Origin: Chitinophagaceae bacterium
GTDB taxonomy: Bacteria > Bacteroidota > Bacteroidia > Chitinophagales > Chitinophagaceae
Length of the DNA stretch: 10,150 bases
Direction of reading: 5' to 3'
NCBI GenBank assembly: GCA_947459455.1
Contig: CANHEC010000035.1
Location: 1-10,150, forward strand
This document shows positions 1-6,834 of this stretch, piece by piece. The position numbers and the translations under genes were made by a program. The notes beneath the pieces are model-generated. The model saw only the letters and a list, made by a program, of their open reading frames with translations. It made no database searches and was not told where the DNA came from. Position 1 is the stretch's first letter, and every line of letters starts with the position of its first letter.

Positions 1-1052
1 AAACCCTGGTTGATCACCTTACTCAGCAGCGAGGGGTTGGTACGCAGATGGCCAGCCATGCTTACCAGGCTCAGTTCGGGGTCTTCCCATGCCTGCTGCT
101 CGTTCATTAGCTGCAGCACCCGCTGCTGCCACTGCTCCAGCGGAAACTGTGCATCCAGCCCGGCAGTAGGGTGATCCACGTCTATGTAGTCAATGTCTTC
201 TACCACCGGTGCCTCGCCTGCTGCAGGCCCACCAGAACCGCTACCCGAAGGCGCCTGCTGGTAGGGCAAAAGCAAGGCCGCTTTGTTTTGCAGCAGCAGC
301 GGCCTGAAGGCAACCGTGGTTTCTATGGCATTGCTGTAGCCGGTAATGGCGATGTAGTAAAAAATGAGAGCAAACGCCAGGTAGTACCACCAGCTGCCAC
401 TGTAGTATACCTCCCATATTTCGCCAATGATAGAAAAGGCAACGGTGATGATCACGAAGACTAAAAACGCCATCAAAAAATTGCGGACCCAGCGAAACAA
501 CAGCTGATCGGCATAGCTGACCACCTGCAGCATGAGCCGGCGGTACAGGCGATAATAGCGCAGGGCTGCCACGAAGTAGGCAATCATGGACACAAGTCCT
601 GGTATATCGGCAAAGTCAGAGTAGTCTGGATCTACCCCCTCGTACAAAATAGGCTGTGTGGGTTGCCAAAGTTTATCGTGCAAAAACACGTAGGCATGCA
701 ATAACAGGTAAACGCCCAACGGAGCCAGGTGCCACCACTGCTTTCCCCTAAAGCGGTAAGATGGATTGAGCAGCGACTGCACATAAATGAACATAACTGG
801 CCCCAGCGCCCAGCTAAACTTGGTGGGAGTGTATAGCAAAATGTCGCGGTAGGGCTGTGCATCGTACCAGCCTGCAAAGCCCACCATCCATGGCACTACA
901 AACAGTACGCTCAGCACCAGGTACAGGGCCAGCCATGCATAGCTGGGGTGCTCAGCCTGCTGGCTTTTGCGCCAGCACATGGCAGCATATACCAGGCCAT
1001 GCACCACAAAAATGAGCAGCAGCGAAGAGTAAAAATTGAATTGAAACAGCAC
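1..1052 (-). CDS. Membrane-embedded AraC-family transcriptional regulator (7TM sensor + HTH), 3' end outside window
   Basis: Translating the minus strand leftward from glpK gives about 350 residues with no stop, running off the left edge. About seven hydrophobic segments are visible (near residues 7-27, 40-60, 81-98, 107-126, 151-168, 190-210, 219-240). They are followed by a Gly/Ser/Pro/Ala-rich linker (about 265-283), an acidic stretch, and the beginning of an AraC-type helix-turn-helix (about 306-350: LSLVSMAGHLRTNPSLLSKV, then INQGF). Bacteroidota have a family with this architecture; motifs such as WMVGFAGWYD, RDILLYTP, LNPSYRF, RWVRNFL and SWWYYL agree with my memory of it. It probably senses a signal at the inner membrane and binds DNA from there; ligand and targets are unknown. 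No ATG precedes TM1. I chose GTG at 1052 because family members start just before an F-x-FNFYSSLLL-like stretch; TTG at 1076 is the alternative. It lies 36 bases after glpK, in the same frame, and is probably co-transcribed. About half the HTH domain is missing. Confidence 0.85.
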   Translation of the reverse strand, partial: MLFQFNFYSSLLLIFVVHGLVYAAMCWRKSQQAEHPSYAWLALYLVLSVLFVVPWMVGFAGWYDAQPYRDILLYTPTKFSWALGPVMFIYVQSLLNPSYRFRGKQWWHLAPLGVYLLLHAYVFLHDKLWQPTQPILYEGVDPDYSDFADIPGLVSMIAYFVAALRYYRLYRRLMLQVVSYADQLLFRWVRNFLMAFLVFVIITVAFSIIGEIWEVYYSGSWWYYLAFALIFYYIAITGYSNAIETTVAFRPLLLQNKAALLLPYQQAPSGSGSGGPAAGEAPVVEDIDYIDVDHPTAGLDAQFPLEQWQQRVLQLMNEQQAWEDPELSLVSMAGHLRTNPSLLSKVINQG

Positions 1053-1088
1053 AGGCCGGAAAGGTGGTGGTGACAAAAAAGCCAGGTA

Positions 1089-2567
1089 CTATACCCAGCC
1101 GAAGCTTTTTTCGACAGCCTGTTGCCAGCGGGCATACAAGGCCTGGCGGCGGTCGGCCTGCATAGCGGGCTGCCAGCGTTTTGCTATCTGGTGGTTGGCC
1201 TGCAAATCTTGCAGATTGCTCCAATAGCCGGCGGCCAGGCCGGCAGCATACGCGGCACCCAGGCAGGTGGTTTCGTTTACACGGGGCACTTGCACAGGCA
1301 CCTGCACCATATCGGCCTGAAACTGCATCAGCAGATGATTTACCGTCATGCCACCATCTACGTTCAGCACGTCCAGTTGGATGCCGCTATCGGCCTCCAT
1401 GGCTTTTAGCACATCCAGGGTTTGGTAGGCAGTAGCCTCCAGTACGGCCCGGGCGATGTGCCCTTTTTGGGCAAAGCCGGTAAGGCCAGCCATGATACCG
1501 CGGGCATCGGCCCGCCAGTAGGGCGCATACAAGCCGCTGAAGGCCGGCACAAAATACACATCCCCATTATCGGGCACCGAGGCGGCCAATGCTTCGATGT
1601 CGGCACTGCTGCTAATGATGCCCAGGTTATCGCGGCACCACTGCACCAGCGAACCGGCATACGCAATGCTGCCCTCCAGGGCGTAGCAAGCCGGTTGGTT
1701 GCCCAGCTGGTAGGCCACGGTGGTAAGCAGGCCGTGCTGGCTGGGAACCACCTGTGTGCCCGTATTCATGAGCATAAAGCAGCCGGTACCATAGGTATTC
1801 TTGGCCTGGCCGGGTGCAAAGCAGGTTTGGCCCACCAGCGCAGCTTGCTGGTCGCCCAGCATGCCCATTACATTAATGCCTTTGAAACTGCCTTCCTGTA
1901 TTGTACCAAAATAGCCCGAGCTGGGGCAAATAGCGGGCAGCATGTGGCGGGGTATACCCAGTGTTTGCAAGATCTCATCATCCCAATCCAGCGTGGCCAG
2001 GTTCATCAGTTGGGTGCGGCTGGCATTGGTCACGTCGGTCTTGTGTTCGCCGGTCTCCTTCCACAGCAGCCAGGTATCCATATTGCCAAACAAGGCGTGG
2101 CCGGCTTCGGCATCGGCCTGCAGGCCGGGCACATGGTCCAGCAGCCATTTCAGTTTCAGGCTGCTGAAGTAGGTAGCAAACGGTAAACCTGTTTTTAGCT
2201 GCCAGGCATTGGTACCCAGCTGCTCGTTCATTTGTTTTACCAGGCCTTCGGTGCGGGTGTCCTGCCATACGATGGCGTTGTAATATGGCCGGCCGGTCCG
2301 ACGGTCCCACACCACGGTGGTCTCTCGCTGATTGGTGACGCCTACGGCTGCTATATCGGCTGCCACCAGGCCTGCTTTTATGAGTGCTTCTGCCGTTACC
2401 AGCTTCACTTTGGCCGCTATCTCCATAGCATCGTGCTCTACCCAGCCGGGCTGCGGAAAAATTTGCTGGTGCTCTTGCTGGGCCACGGCCACTACCCGGC
2501 CCTGTGGGTCGAATACCATGAAGCGGCTGGAAGTGGTACCCTGGTCGATAGCGCCTACGTATCGCAT
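1089..2567 (-). CDS. glpK: Glycerol kinase
   Basis: This cytoplasmic FGGY-family kinase of 492 residues phosphorylates glycerol to sn-glycerol 3-phosphate with ATP; E. coli GlpK has 502. Visible landmarks are the phosphate-binding GAIDQGTTSSR (5-15), NQRETT with the glycerol-contacting Arg81-Glu82, YNAIVWQDTRT (96-106), Tyr133 in ATYFSSLKLKW, catalytic Asp239 in GDQQAAL, the ATP-site NTYGTGCF (257-264), GLYAPYW (345-351), and the second FGGY signature around NVDGGMTVNHLLMQFQADM (402-420). The chosen start is the ATG giving MRYVGAIDQG; an upstream in-frame ATG at 2639 would add 24 residues unlike the family. The loop before GDQQAAL reads QEGSFKGINV where E. coli has the fructose-1,6-bisphosphate loop ending GGTR, so FBP inhibition is unlikely (inference). 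The protein ends normally at SFGWV. It lies 87 bases downstream of the Rrf2 gene and directly before the 7TM-AraC gene. No glpF or glpD is in the window. Confidence 0.97.
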   Translation of the reverse strand: MRYVGAIDQGTTSSRFMVFDPQGRVVAVAQQEHQQIFPQPGWVEHDAMEIAAKVKLVTAEALIKAGLVAADIAAVGVTNQRETTVVWDRRTGRPYYNAIVWQDTRTEGLVKQMNEQLGTNAWQLKTGLPFATYFSSLKLKWLLDHVPGLQADAEAGHALFGNMDTWLLWKETGEHKTDVTNASRTQLMNLATLDWDDEILQTLGIPRHMLPAICPSSGYFGTIQEGSFKGINVMGMLGDQQAALVGQTCFAPGQAKNTYGTGCFMLMNTGTQVVPSQHGLLTTVAYQLGNQPACYALEGSIAYAGSLVQWCRDNLGIISSSADIEALAASVPDNGDVYFVPAFSGLYAPYWRADARGIMAGLTGFAQKGHIARAVLEATAYQTLDVLKAMEADSGIQLDVLNVDGGMTVNHLLMQFQADMVQVPVQVPRVNETTCLGAAYAAGLAAGYWSNLQDLQANHQIAKRWQPAMQADRRQALYARWQQAVEKSFGWV

Positions 2568-2654
2568 ACTTCGCTTGTTGGTGATTGGCAAAAAACAAGA
2601 AGGAAACAGGAAGTTAGCGGAAAGCTGGCGGCAGGCCAAGCACAGCGCAAAAGG

Positions 2655-3065
2655 CTACACATCCATGATGTCGGCCAGGGTGCGCTTTTCCAGTACGGCC
2701 AGTATGGCATCGCGGGCCTCCGCCATCACGTTTTTCAATCCGCAGTGTCGTTCGTTGCAACCCTCGCACGGCTCATAAAAATGAAGACTGACACAGCTAA
2801 GCATGGCAATGGGGCCATCTACCAGCCGGATGATGGTAGCCAGTTTGATACGGCTGGGATGCTTGGCCAGCTCGTAGCCGCCATGCCGGCCACGGTGGCT
2901 GATGAGCATGCCCTCTTGTTTCAGTTCATGCAAAATGTTTTCCAGAAAGCGCAACGGAATGCCCTTTTGCTCAGCTATCAGCGGTATCAGGGTGGGGCCT
3001 TTGCCATAGTTGCTGGCCAGTACCGACAGGGCTTGCAGGGCGTACTTTGTTTTTTGCGAAAGCAT
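2655..3065 (-). CDS. Rrf2-family transcriptional regulator with C-terminal cysteine cluster
   Basis: This 136-residue protein has the full length of a typical Rrf2 regulator. The N-terminal winged helix begins MLSQKTKYALQAL, continues through the recognition region IPLRFLENILHELKQEGML (about 36-54), and has the family wing RGRHGGYELAK (58-68). The dimer helix follows from about residue 112. Four cysteines lie at 91, 100, 103 and 108 (C-x8-C-x2-C-x4-C). Cysteines in this region ligate a [2Fe-2S] or [4Fe-4S] cluster in IscR and NsrR, so an Fe-S or redox-sensing role is likely, though the spacing is not exactly that of IscR. The gene is divergent from a peroxiredoxin, which fits a redox role, and lies upstream of glpK on the same strand. 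It could also be a CymR- or RsrR-like member; the exact subfamily cannot be told here. Confidence 0.93.
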   Translation of the reverse strand: MLSQKTKYALQALSVLASNYGKGPTLIPLIAEQKGIPLRFLENILHELKQEGMLISHRGRHGGYELAKHPSRIKLATIIRLVDGPIAMLSCVSLHFYEPCEGCNERHCGLKNVMAEARDAILAVLEKRTLADIMDV

Positions 3066-3081
3066 ACGGAAGCAATAGCAA

Positions 3082-3108
3082 CGAAGGTACTGCTAAACAA
3101 GCTACCAA
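3082..3108 (-). promoter_or_regulatory. Candidate promoter of the Rrf2 gene
   Basis: Read on the minus strand, TTG (3106-3108) is followed after 16 bases by TACCTTCG (3082-3089), a one-base variant of the Bacteroidota -7 consensus TAnnTTTG. Transcription would start about ten bases before the ATG at 3065. This is pattern matching only; the spacing is at the short end of the usual range. Confidence 0.3.
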
Positions 3109-3171
3109 TTCGTGCCGCCAGCAGCCCACTGCCGATAGAGTAAAAAATGGGGTTAAAGCTGAATTTTTAAT

Positions 3172-3201
3172 GTTCACTTTATCGATGAACTTTTATATTT
3201 G
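3172..3201 (+). promoter_or_regulatory. Peroxiredoxin promoter with overlapping inverted repeat
   Basis: TATATTTG at 3194-3201 matches the Bacteroidota -7 element TAnnTTTG exactly, 32 bases before the peroxiredoxin ATG, leaving a leader of roughly 25 bases. Immediately upstream lies an inverted repeat, GTTCA (3172-3176) and TGAAC (3186-3190) separated by nine bases. It covers the spacer and -33 area, where a repressor would block RNA polymerase. No clean -33 TTTG is visible, which suits a promoter needing an activator or a regulated one. The divergent Rrf2 protein is the obvious candidate regulator, but this is inference. Confidence 0.5.
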
Positions 3202-3233
3202 TGCTCTTCTTTCACCAACCAACGCATATTGAT

Positions 3234-3869
3234 ATGTCACTCCGTCTTGGCGATGTAGCACCCAATTTTCAAGCCAATACTACCATTGGCCCTATCGATT
3301 TTTACGAATACCTCGGCGATAGCTGGGGCGTCCTGTTTAGCCACCCCGCCGACTACACCCCCGTGTGCACCACCGAACTGGGCCGCACTGCCAGCCTGGG
3401 TGCCGAGTTTGCCCGCCGAAATGTGAAGGTGCTGGCCGTAAGTGTAGACGATCTGGAGAAGCACAAAGGCTGGATTGGCGACATCAATGAAACACAGCAC
3501 GTAGATGTGCAGTTTCCCATTATAGCCGATGAAAGCCGGCAAGTGGCCAACCTGTACGATATGATTCACCCCAATGCCAGCGAGACCTTTACAGTGCGCA
3601 GCTTGTTCATCATCGGCCCCGACAAAAAAGTAAAACTCATCATCACCTATCCGGCCAGCACGGGTCGCAACTTTCATGAAGTACTGCGGGTGATAGACAG
3701 CCTGCAGCTGACAGCGCAGTACAGTGTAGCCACCCCGGCCGACTGGAAAGATGGCGAAGATGTAATAGTAGTACCGGCCATCAGCACCGAAGATGCCATC
3801 AAGAAGTTTGAAAAAGGGGTGAAAGTGGTAAAGCCTTATTTGCGCTATACACCGCAGCCAAATAAGTAG
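3234..3869 (+). CDS. 1-Cys peroxiredoxin (Prx6/AhpE-like, alkyl hydroperoxide reductase C/TSA family)
   Basis: This 211-residue cytosolic peroxidase reduces hydrogen peroxide and organic hydroperoxides. The peroxidatic centre is HPADYTPVCTTE, with His37, Thr42 and Cys45. Arg122 in FTVRSLFIIGPD completes the active site expected of Prx6-type enzymes. Cys45 is the only cysteine, so this is a 1-Cys enzyme that needs an external thiol for recycling. The C-terminal domain (about 139-200) carries the family stretch YPASTGRNFHEVLRVIDSLQ and the ATPADWKDGEDVIVVP segment typical of the Prx6 subfamily. I chose the ATG giving MSLRLGDVAPNF, the normal N-terminus of the family; the in-frame ATG at 3201 sits in the -7 box and would add 11 residues unlike the family. 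It stands alone on its transcript: promoter at 3194-3201, strong terminator at 3915-3945. It is divergent from an Rrf2 regulator, which suggests redox control. Confidence 0.96.
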   Translation: MSLRLGDVAPNFQANTTIGPIDFYEYLGDSWGVLFSHPADYTPVCTTELGRTASLGAEFARRNVKVLAVSVDDLEKHKGWIGDINETQHVDVQFPIIADESRQVANLYDMIHPNASETFTVRSLFIIGPDKKVKLIITYPASTGRNFHEVLRVIDSLQLTAQYSVATPADWKDGEDVIVVPAISTEDAIKKFEKGVKVVKPYLRYTPQPNK

Positions 3870-3914
3870 TCCTACCAGCTTTCACTACCTCCTCACCAAT
3901 CATCACGCTTACGC

Positions 3915-3945
3915 AAAAGCCCCGCTTCGGTGGGGCTTTTGTTTT
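3915..3945 (+). terminator. Intrinsic terminator after the peroxiredoxin gene, cUUCGg loop
   Basis: AAAAGCCCC (3915-3923) pairs perfectly with GGGGCTTTT (3932-3940). The stem extends inward by a G-U and a C-G pair onto the very stable UUCG tetraloop (3926-3929), and a T-rich tail follows. The A-run on the left arm means it could also work in the reverse direction. Confidence 0.9.
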
Positions 3946-4036
3946 GGCTGAAAGGCCCTATGAGTAATATCATGAGCACCGCTATTGCTTGCTGCTAAAT
4001 TTACACTTGGCTATATTGCTTACGAATACAGCAACC

Positions 4037-5731
4037 ATGTTTAATTTTCTGAAAGAGCTGCTCACACCAAGTGCTGAACCCACCACGGTACAATCGATAC
4101 TGCTGATAGCCGCCGCCATTGCAGGCGGCGTTTTGTTAGGCAGGCTAAAAATTGCCAGGGTAGGCCTGGGTGCCGCCGGCGTATTGTTTGTCGGGCTGTT
4201 GCTCGGCCATTTTCAATACACGTTGCATCTGGAAACGATGCACCTCGTCCGCGACTTTGGGTTGATCTTATTTGTGTACGCTATTGGTCTGCAAGTGGGG
4301 CCTTCATTTTTTACCAGCCTCAAAAAAGAGGGTATGGTGATGAACGGCATTGCCGTAGCAACCGTGGCTGTCAGTTTTTTGCTGGCCTGGCTCATTATGC
4401 GCAATAGTGGTACCAGTGCCGAGCACATGGCGGGTATTATGACTGGTGCCGTCACCAATACGCCCAGCATGGGCGCCGCCAAAAACGTACTGAAAGAAAT
4501 TGCCGGTACGCAGCAGGGGCGCAGTTTTGGCGATCCGGCCAACGGGTATGCCATCACTTATCCCTTTGGCGCCCTTGGTGGCATTTTAATGATCCTTCTT
4601 TTTCAACGCCTGTTTCGTGTTGATCTGCAGCGGGAGCAACACTTGTTTGATGCCAAACGAGCCAAAGAATATCCGCACCCGGCCAGCGTCAAATGCCGCG
4701 TCACCAATGAAGCGGCCTTTGGCAAAACGCTGGTAGAGGTGCTGGGCACCGAGCTGATGAAAGAGGTAATAGTAACACGATTGAAATGCAGTGGTACTAC
4801 CAAGGTGCTGACGCCCTCAGCCGGCACCGTGCTGCAAGAACGGGATGTGCTGATGCTGGTAGGGCTGCCGCAGGATTTGGAAGAAGCAGTACAGCGTATG
4901 GGCAGGCCCAGTACAGATACATTCATCACCAGCGATGAAGAGATAGAAACCCGCGACATAACGGTAACCCGCAGCAAGGCCGCCCAGCAAACGCTGGCGC
5001 AGCTCAACTTTGATGCACAGTACGGCGTAAAGGTGACGCGGGTGTTCAGGGCTGCCATTGAAATGGTAGCCAACCCCGAACTGGTGATACACGTGGGCGA
5101 TACCGTGCGGGTAGTGGGGCCCAAAACACAATTGAACGAAGCCGAAAAGGTACTGGGTAATAGCCCCCGGCGATTGTCGGAGCCGGAGCTGGCTACCATC
5201 TTCCTCGGCATCATGCTGGGCATTGTGCTCGGTTCCATTCCGCTGATCATTCCCGGGCTGCCGGTACCGGTAAAAATTGGCATTGCGGCAGGGCCATTAA
5301 TTGTTGCCATTTTTATCAGCCGCTATGGTGGGCTGGCCCACTTACATTCTTTTATGAACCAAAGCGCCGCCTGGTTTATGCGAGACTTTGGTATCTGCTT
5401 GTTTTTTGCAGCGGTGGGTATCAATGCCGGCAAAACGCTGTACCAAAACTTTATGGCGAACAGTGGTTGGTGGTGGCTGCTATACGGCGTCATCATCACC
5501 TTGGTTCCAGCCATTTTTTTGATGATCACAGCCCGACTGGTCTTCAAAATCAACTTTCTGCAGATAGCCGGTATGATGGGCGGCACATATACCAGCCCGC
5601 CCACGCTGGCATTTTGCAATAGCTACTTCAAAGGCGATGTTCCTGCGCAGGCCTACGCCACGGTTTTCCCGCTGGTCACCATTGCCCGCATTCTGGCAGC
5701 GCAGTTGTTTATCCTTTTGTTCATGCGCTAA
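4037..5731 (+). CDS. AspT/YidE/YbjL-family transporter (aspartate:alanine exchanger superfamily) with two RCK_C domains
   Basis: This inner-membrane protein of 564 residues compares with about 540-560 for AspT, YidE and YbjL of the AAE family. An N-terminal membrane half (about 20-195) and a C-terminal one (about 384-562) flank a soluble region with two RCK_C (TrkA-C-like) domains, near 215-290 and 303-375. The two halves look like an internal duplication: DFGLILFVYAIGLQVG (73-88) mirrors DFGICLFFAAVGINAG (450-465), and TGAVTNTPSMGAA (136-148) mirrors GGTYTSPPTLAF (515-526). The TNTPSMGAA and TSPP motifs are the family's signature loops. AspT itself swaps aspartate for alanine; the substrate here cannot be read from sequence and may be another dicarboxylate or anion. 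The start giving MFNFLKELLTPSAEP fits; an in-frame ATG at 3989 would add 16 residues lying in the upstream region. The gene is isolated from the peroxiredoxin by the terminator at 3915-3945. Confidence 0.93.
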   Translation: MFNFLKELLTPSAEPTTVQSILLIAAAIAGGVLLGRLKIARVGLGAAGVLFVGLLLGHFQYTLHLETMHLVRDFGLILFVYAIGLQVGPSFFTSLKKEGMVMNGIAVATVAVSFLLAWLIMRNSGTSAEHMAGIMTGAVTNTPSMGAAKNVLKEIAGTQQGRSFGDPANGYAITYPFGALGGILMILLFQRLFRVDLQREQHLFDAKRAKEYPHPASVKCRVTNEAAFGKTLVEVLGTELMKEVIVTRLKCSGTTKVLTPSAGTVLQERDVLMLVGLPQDLEEAVQRMGRPSTDTFITSDEEIETRDITVTRSKAAQQTLAQLNFDAQYGVKVTRVFRAAIEMVANPELVIHVGDTVRVVGPKTQLNEAEKVLGNSPRRLSEPELATIFLGIMLGIVLGSIPLIIPGLPVPVKIGIAAGPLIVAIFISRYGGLAHLHSFMNQSAAWFMRDFGICLFFAAVGINAGKTLYQNFMANSGWWWLLYGVIITLVPAIFLMITARLVFKINFLQIAGMMGGTYTSPPTLAFCNSYFKGDVPAQAYATVFPLVTIARILAAQLFILLFMR

Positions 5732-5758
5732 AGCTGCAAGGCCGGTTGAAAATGCAGT

Positions 5759-5791
5759 TAATATGCCTGCCGGTATGTGGCCGGCATATTA
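5759..5791 (+). repeat. Hairpin between transporter and TPR genes
   Basis: TAATATGCC (5759-5767) and GGCATATTA (5783-5791) are perfect inverted repeats. A mismatch and a further 3-bp GCC/GGC stem lie inside, with a loop of about seven bases. It starts 27 bases after the transporter stop. No long T-run follows, so as an intrinsic terminator it would be weak. Its right arm overlaps TACATTTG (5790-5797), an exact match to the -7 consensus, so it may instead be an operator or a transcript-end hairpin. Confidence 0.6.
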
Positions 5792-5797
5792 CATTTG
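5790..5797 (+). promoter_or_regulatory. Candidate -7 element TACATTTG before the TPR gene
   Basis: This is an exact TAnnTTTG match, but it lies only four bases before the chosen ATG at 5802. It would give an almost leaderless transcript or favour the ATG at 5823. No TTG lies at the right distance upstream. It may be chance. Confidence 0.3.
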
Positions 5798-5801
5798 TCG
5801 C

Positions 5802-6815
5802 ATGCGGTGTGTTTTTGCTTGGATGTTGATTATGGCCGGTATGGCAGCGCCTGCTTTTGGCCAACAAGCCAAAGAGCTGCAGGCCAATGGCCAGCGCTAC
5901 CTCATGCAAAATGACTTTAGCAATGCGCTGATTGTGCTGAAGAAAGCGGCCGAACTGGAGCCGGCCAATACCGATATTTTGAACGACCTGGGACTAGCCT
6001 ACTTTATGGCCGGCCAGTACAAAACCGGCTACGACCTGCTGAAGCCGGTAGCCGAAGGCGACAAAGCTGACGAACGCACTTTTTTGGTAACCTGTATGCT
6101 GCTGCGTGGCGGCCGCAATATTCGCGAAGCCGACCAGGTGTACCGCATCGGCCTGCAGCGCTTTCCCAAAAGCGGTGCCCTGTATGCCGACTATGGCGAA
6201 TTTCTGGACCTGGTAGAAAGCGGCCGCGGTATTGACTGGTGGGTGCGTGGCATTGCGGCCGATCCATCGTACCCCGGCAATTACTATCATGCCAGCCGCC
6301 ACTTTTCTGAAAACAACGACTTTTTTTGGGCAGCGCTGTACGGCGAAATTTTTGTGAACCTGGAAAGCTACACCACCCGCAGTGTGGAGGTAAAAAACAT
6401 ACTGTACGATAGCTACAAGCGGCTGTATGCCTACGAGCTGGCCAATGGCAAGGGGCGCAACGCGTTTGAAAAAGCAGTAGCGGGCGCCTTGCAGGAGCAG
6501 GAAGCCGTAGCCACCAGTGGTATCAATCCGGAGGTGCTTACCGCCATCCGAACCCGCTTCATTTTAGGCTGGTACCACCACGGATTGGATGCGCAGTTTC
6601 CGTTCAAGCTGTTCGACCTACAGCGCCAACTGCTGCGAGAAGGGATTTTTGATGCGTACAACCAATGGCTGTTTGGTAGTGCAGCCAACGTGAATGCCTT
6701 TCAGAACTGGACTAAAACGCATCCCGACGAGTACGTGGCCTTTAACCAATACATGCGCAACCGCGTATTTACTGTACCCACGGGCCAGCAGTACCGCACT
6801 GTAGCCAGCAAATAA
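5802..6815 (+). CDS. Exported tetratricopeptide-repeat protein of unknown function
   Basis: From this start the protein has 337 residues. It begins with a hydrophobic signal-peptide-like segment ending ...MAAPAFG before QQAKEL (cleavage near residue 20), so export to the periplasm is expected. TPR-like helices follow. The clearest are about 22-55 (FSNALIVLKKAAELEPAN) and 57-89 (LNDLGLAYFMAGQYKTGYDLL), with weaker units to about 156. The remainder, about 157-337, is rich in aromatic residues (Trp, Tyr, Phe), has helical character and matches no family I recognise. The reading frame stays open upstream into the end of the transporter gene (ATGs at 5637, 5763, 5775), but those starts add non-family residues ahead of the signal peptide. 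ATG 5823 is a shorter option that would cut the signal sequence. TPR units suggest a scaffold or binding role; no partner is indicated by the neighbours. Confidence 0.85.
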   Translation: MRCVFAWMLIMAGMAAPAFGQQAKELQANGQRYLMQNDFSNALIVLKKAAELEPANTDILNDLGLAYFMAGQYKTGYDLLKPVAEGDKADERTFLVTCMLLRGGRNIREADQVYRIGLQRFPKSGALYADYGEFLDLVESGRGIDWWVRGIAADPSYPGNYYHASRHFSENNDFFWAALYGEIFVNLESYTTRSVEVKNILYDSYKRLYAYELANGKGRNAFEKAVAGALQEQEAVATSGINPEVLTAIRTRFILGWYHHGLDAQFPFKLFDLQRQLLREGIFDAYNQWLFGSAANVNAFQNWTKTHPDEYVAFNQYMRNRVFTVPTGQQYRTVASK

Positions 6816-6834
6816 AGTGGCTTTGGCCTGCAGC

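Noticed and set aside
911..1224. Two short minus-strand frames (911-1135, 952-1224) across the glpK-AraC junction
   Set aside because: They are in other frames than glpK and the regulator, which both continue through this region with clear family motifs.
1422..2186. 254-codon open frame on the plus strand opposite glpK
   Set aside because: It is antisense to a well-conserved glycerol kinase, has no recognisable domain and reads as a mirror of the GC-rich codon pattern.
2568..2654. Promoter or terminator between the Rrf2 gene and glpK
   Set aside because: I found no convincing -7/-33 pair and no hairpin with a T-run on the minus strand; only a weak bulged stem is present.
2232..3143. 303-codon open frame on the plus strand opposite glpK and the Rrf2 gene
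   Set aside because: It spans two real genes and their spacer on the other strand; the translation has no family features.
3985..4019. Possible transporter promoter (TTG at 3985, TATATTGC at 4012, or TAAATTTA at 3996)
   Set aside because: Each -7 candidate has a mismatch and none has a -33 partner at a normal distance, so I cannot choose one.
4603..5310. 235-codon open frame on the minus strand opposite the transporter
   Set aside because: Its composition is Ser/Thr/Pro-rich as expected from the complement of transporter codons, and the transporter frame is clearly the coding one.
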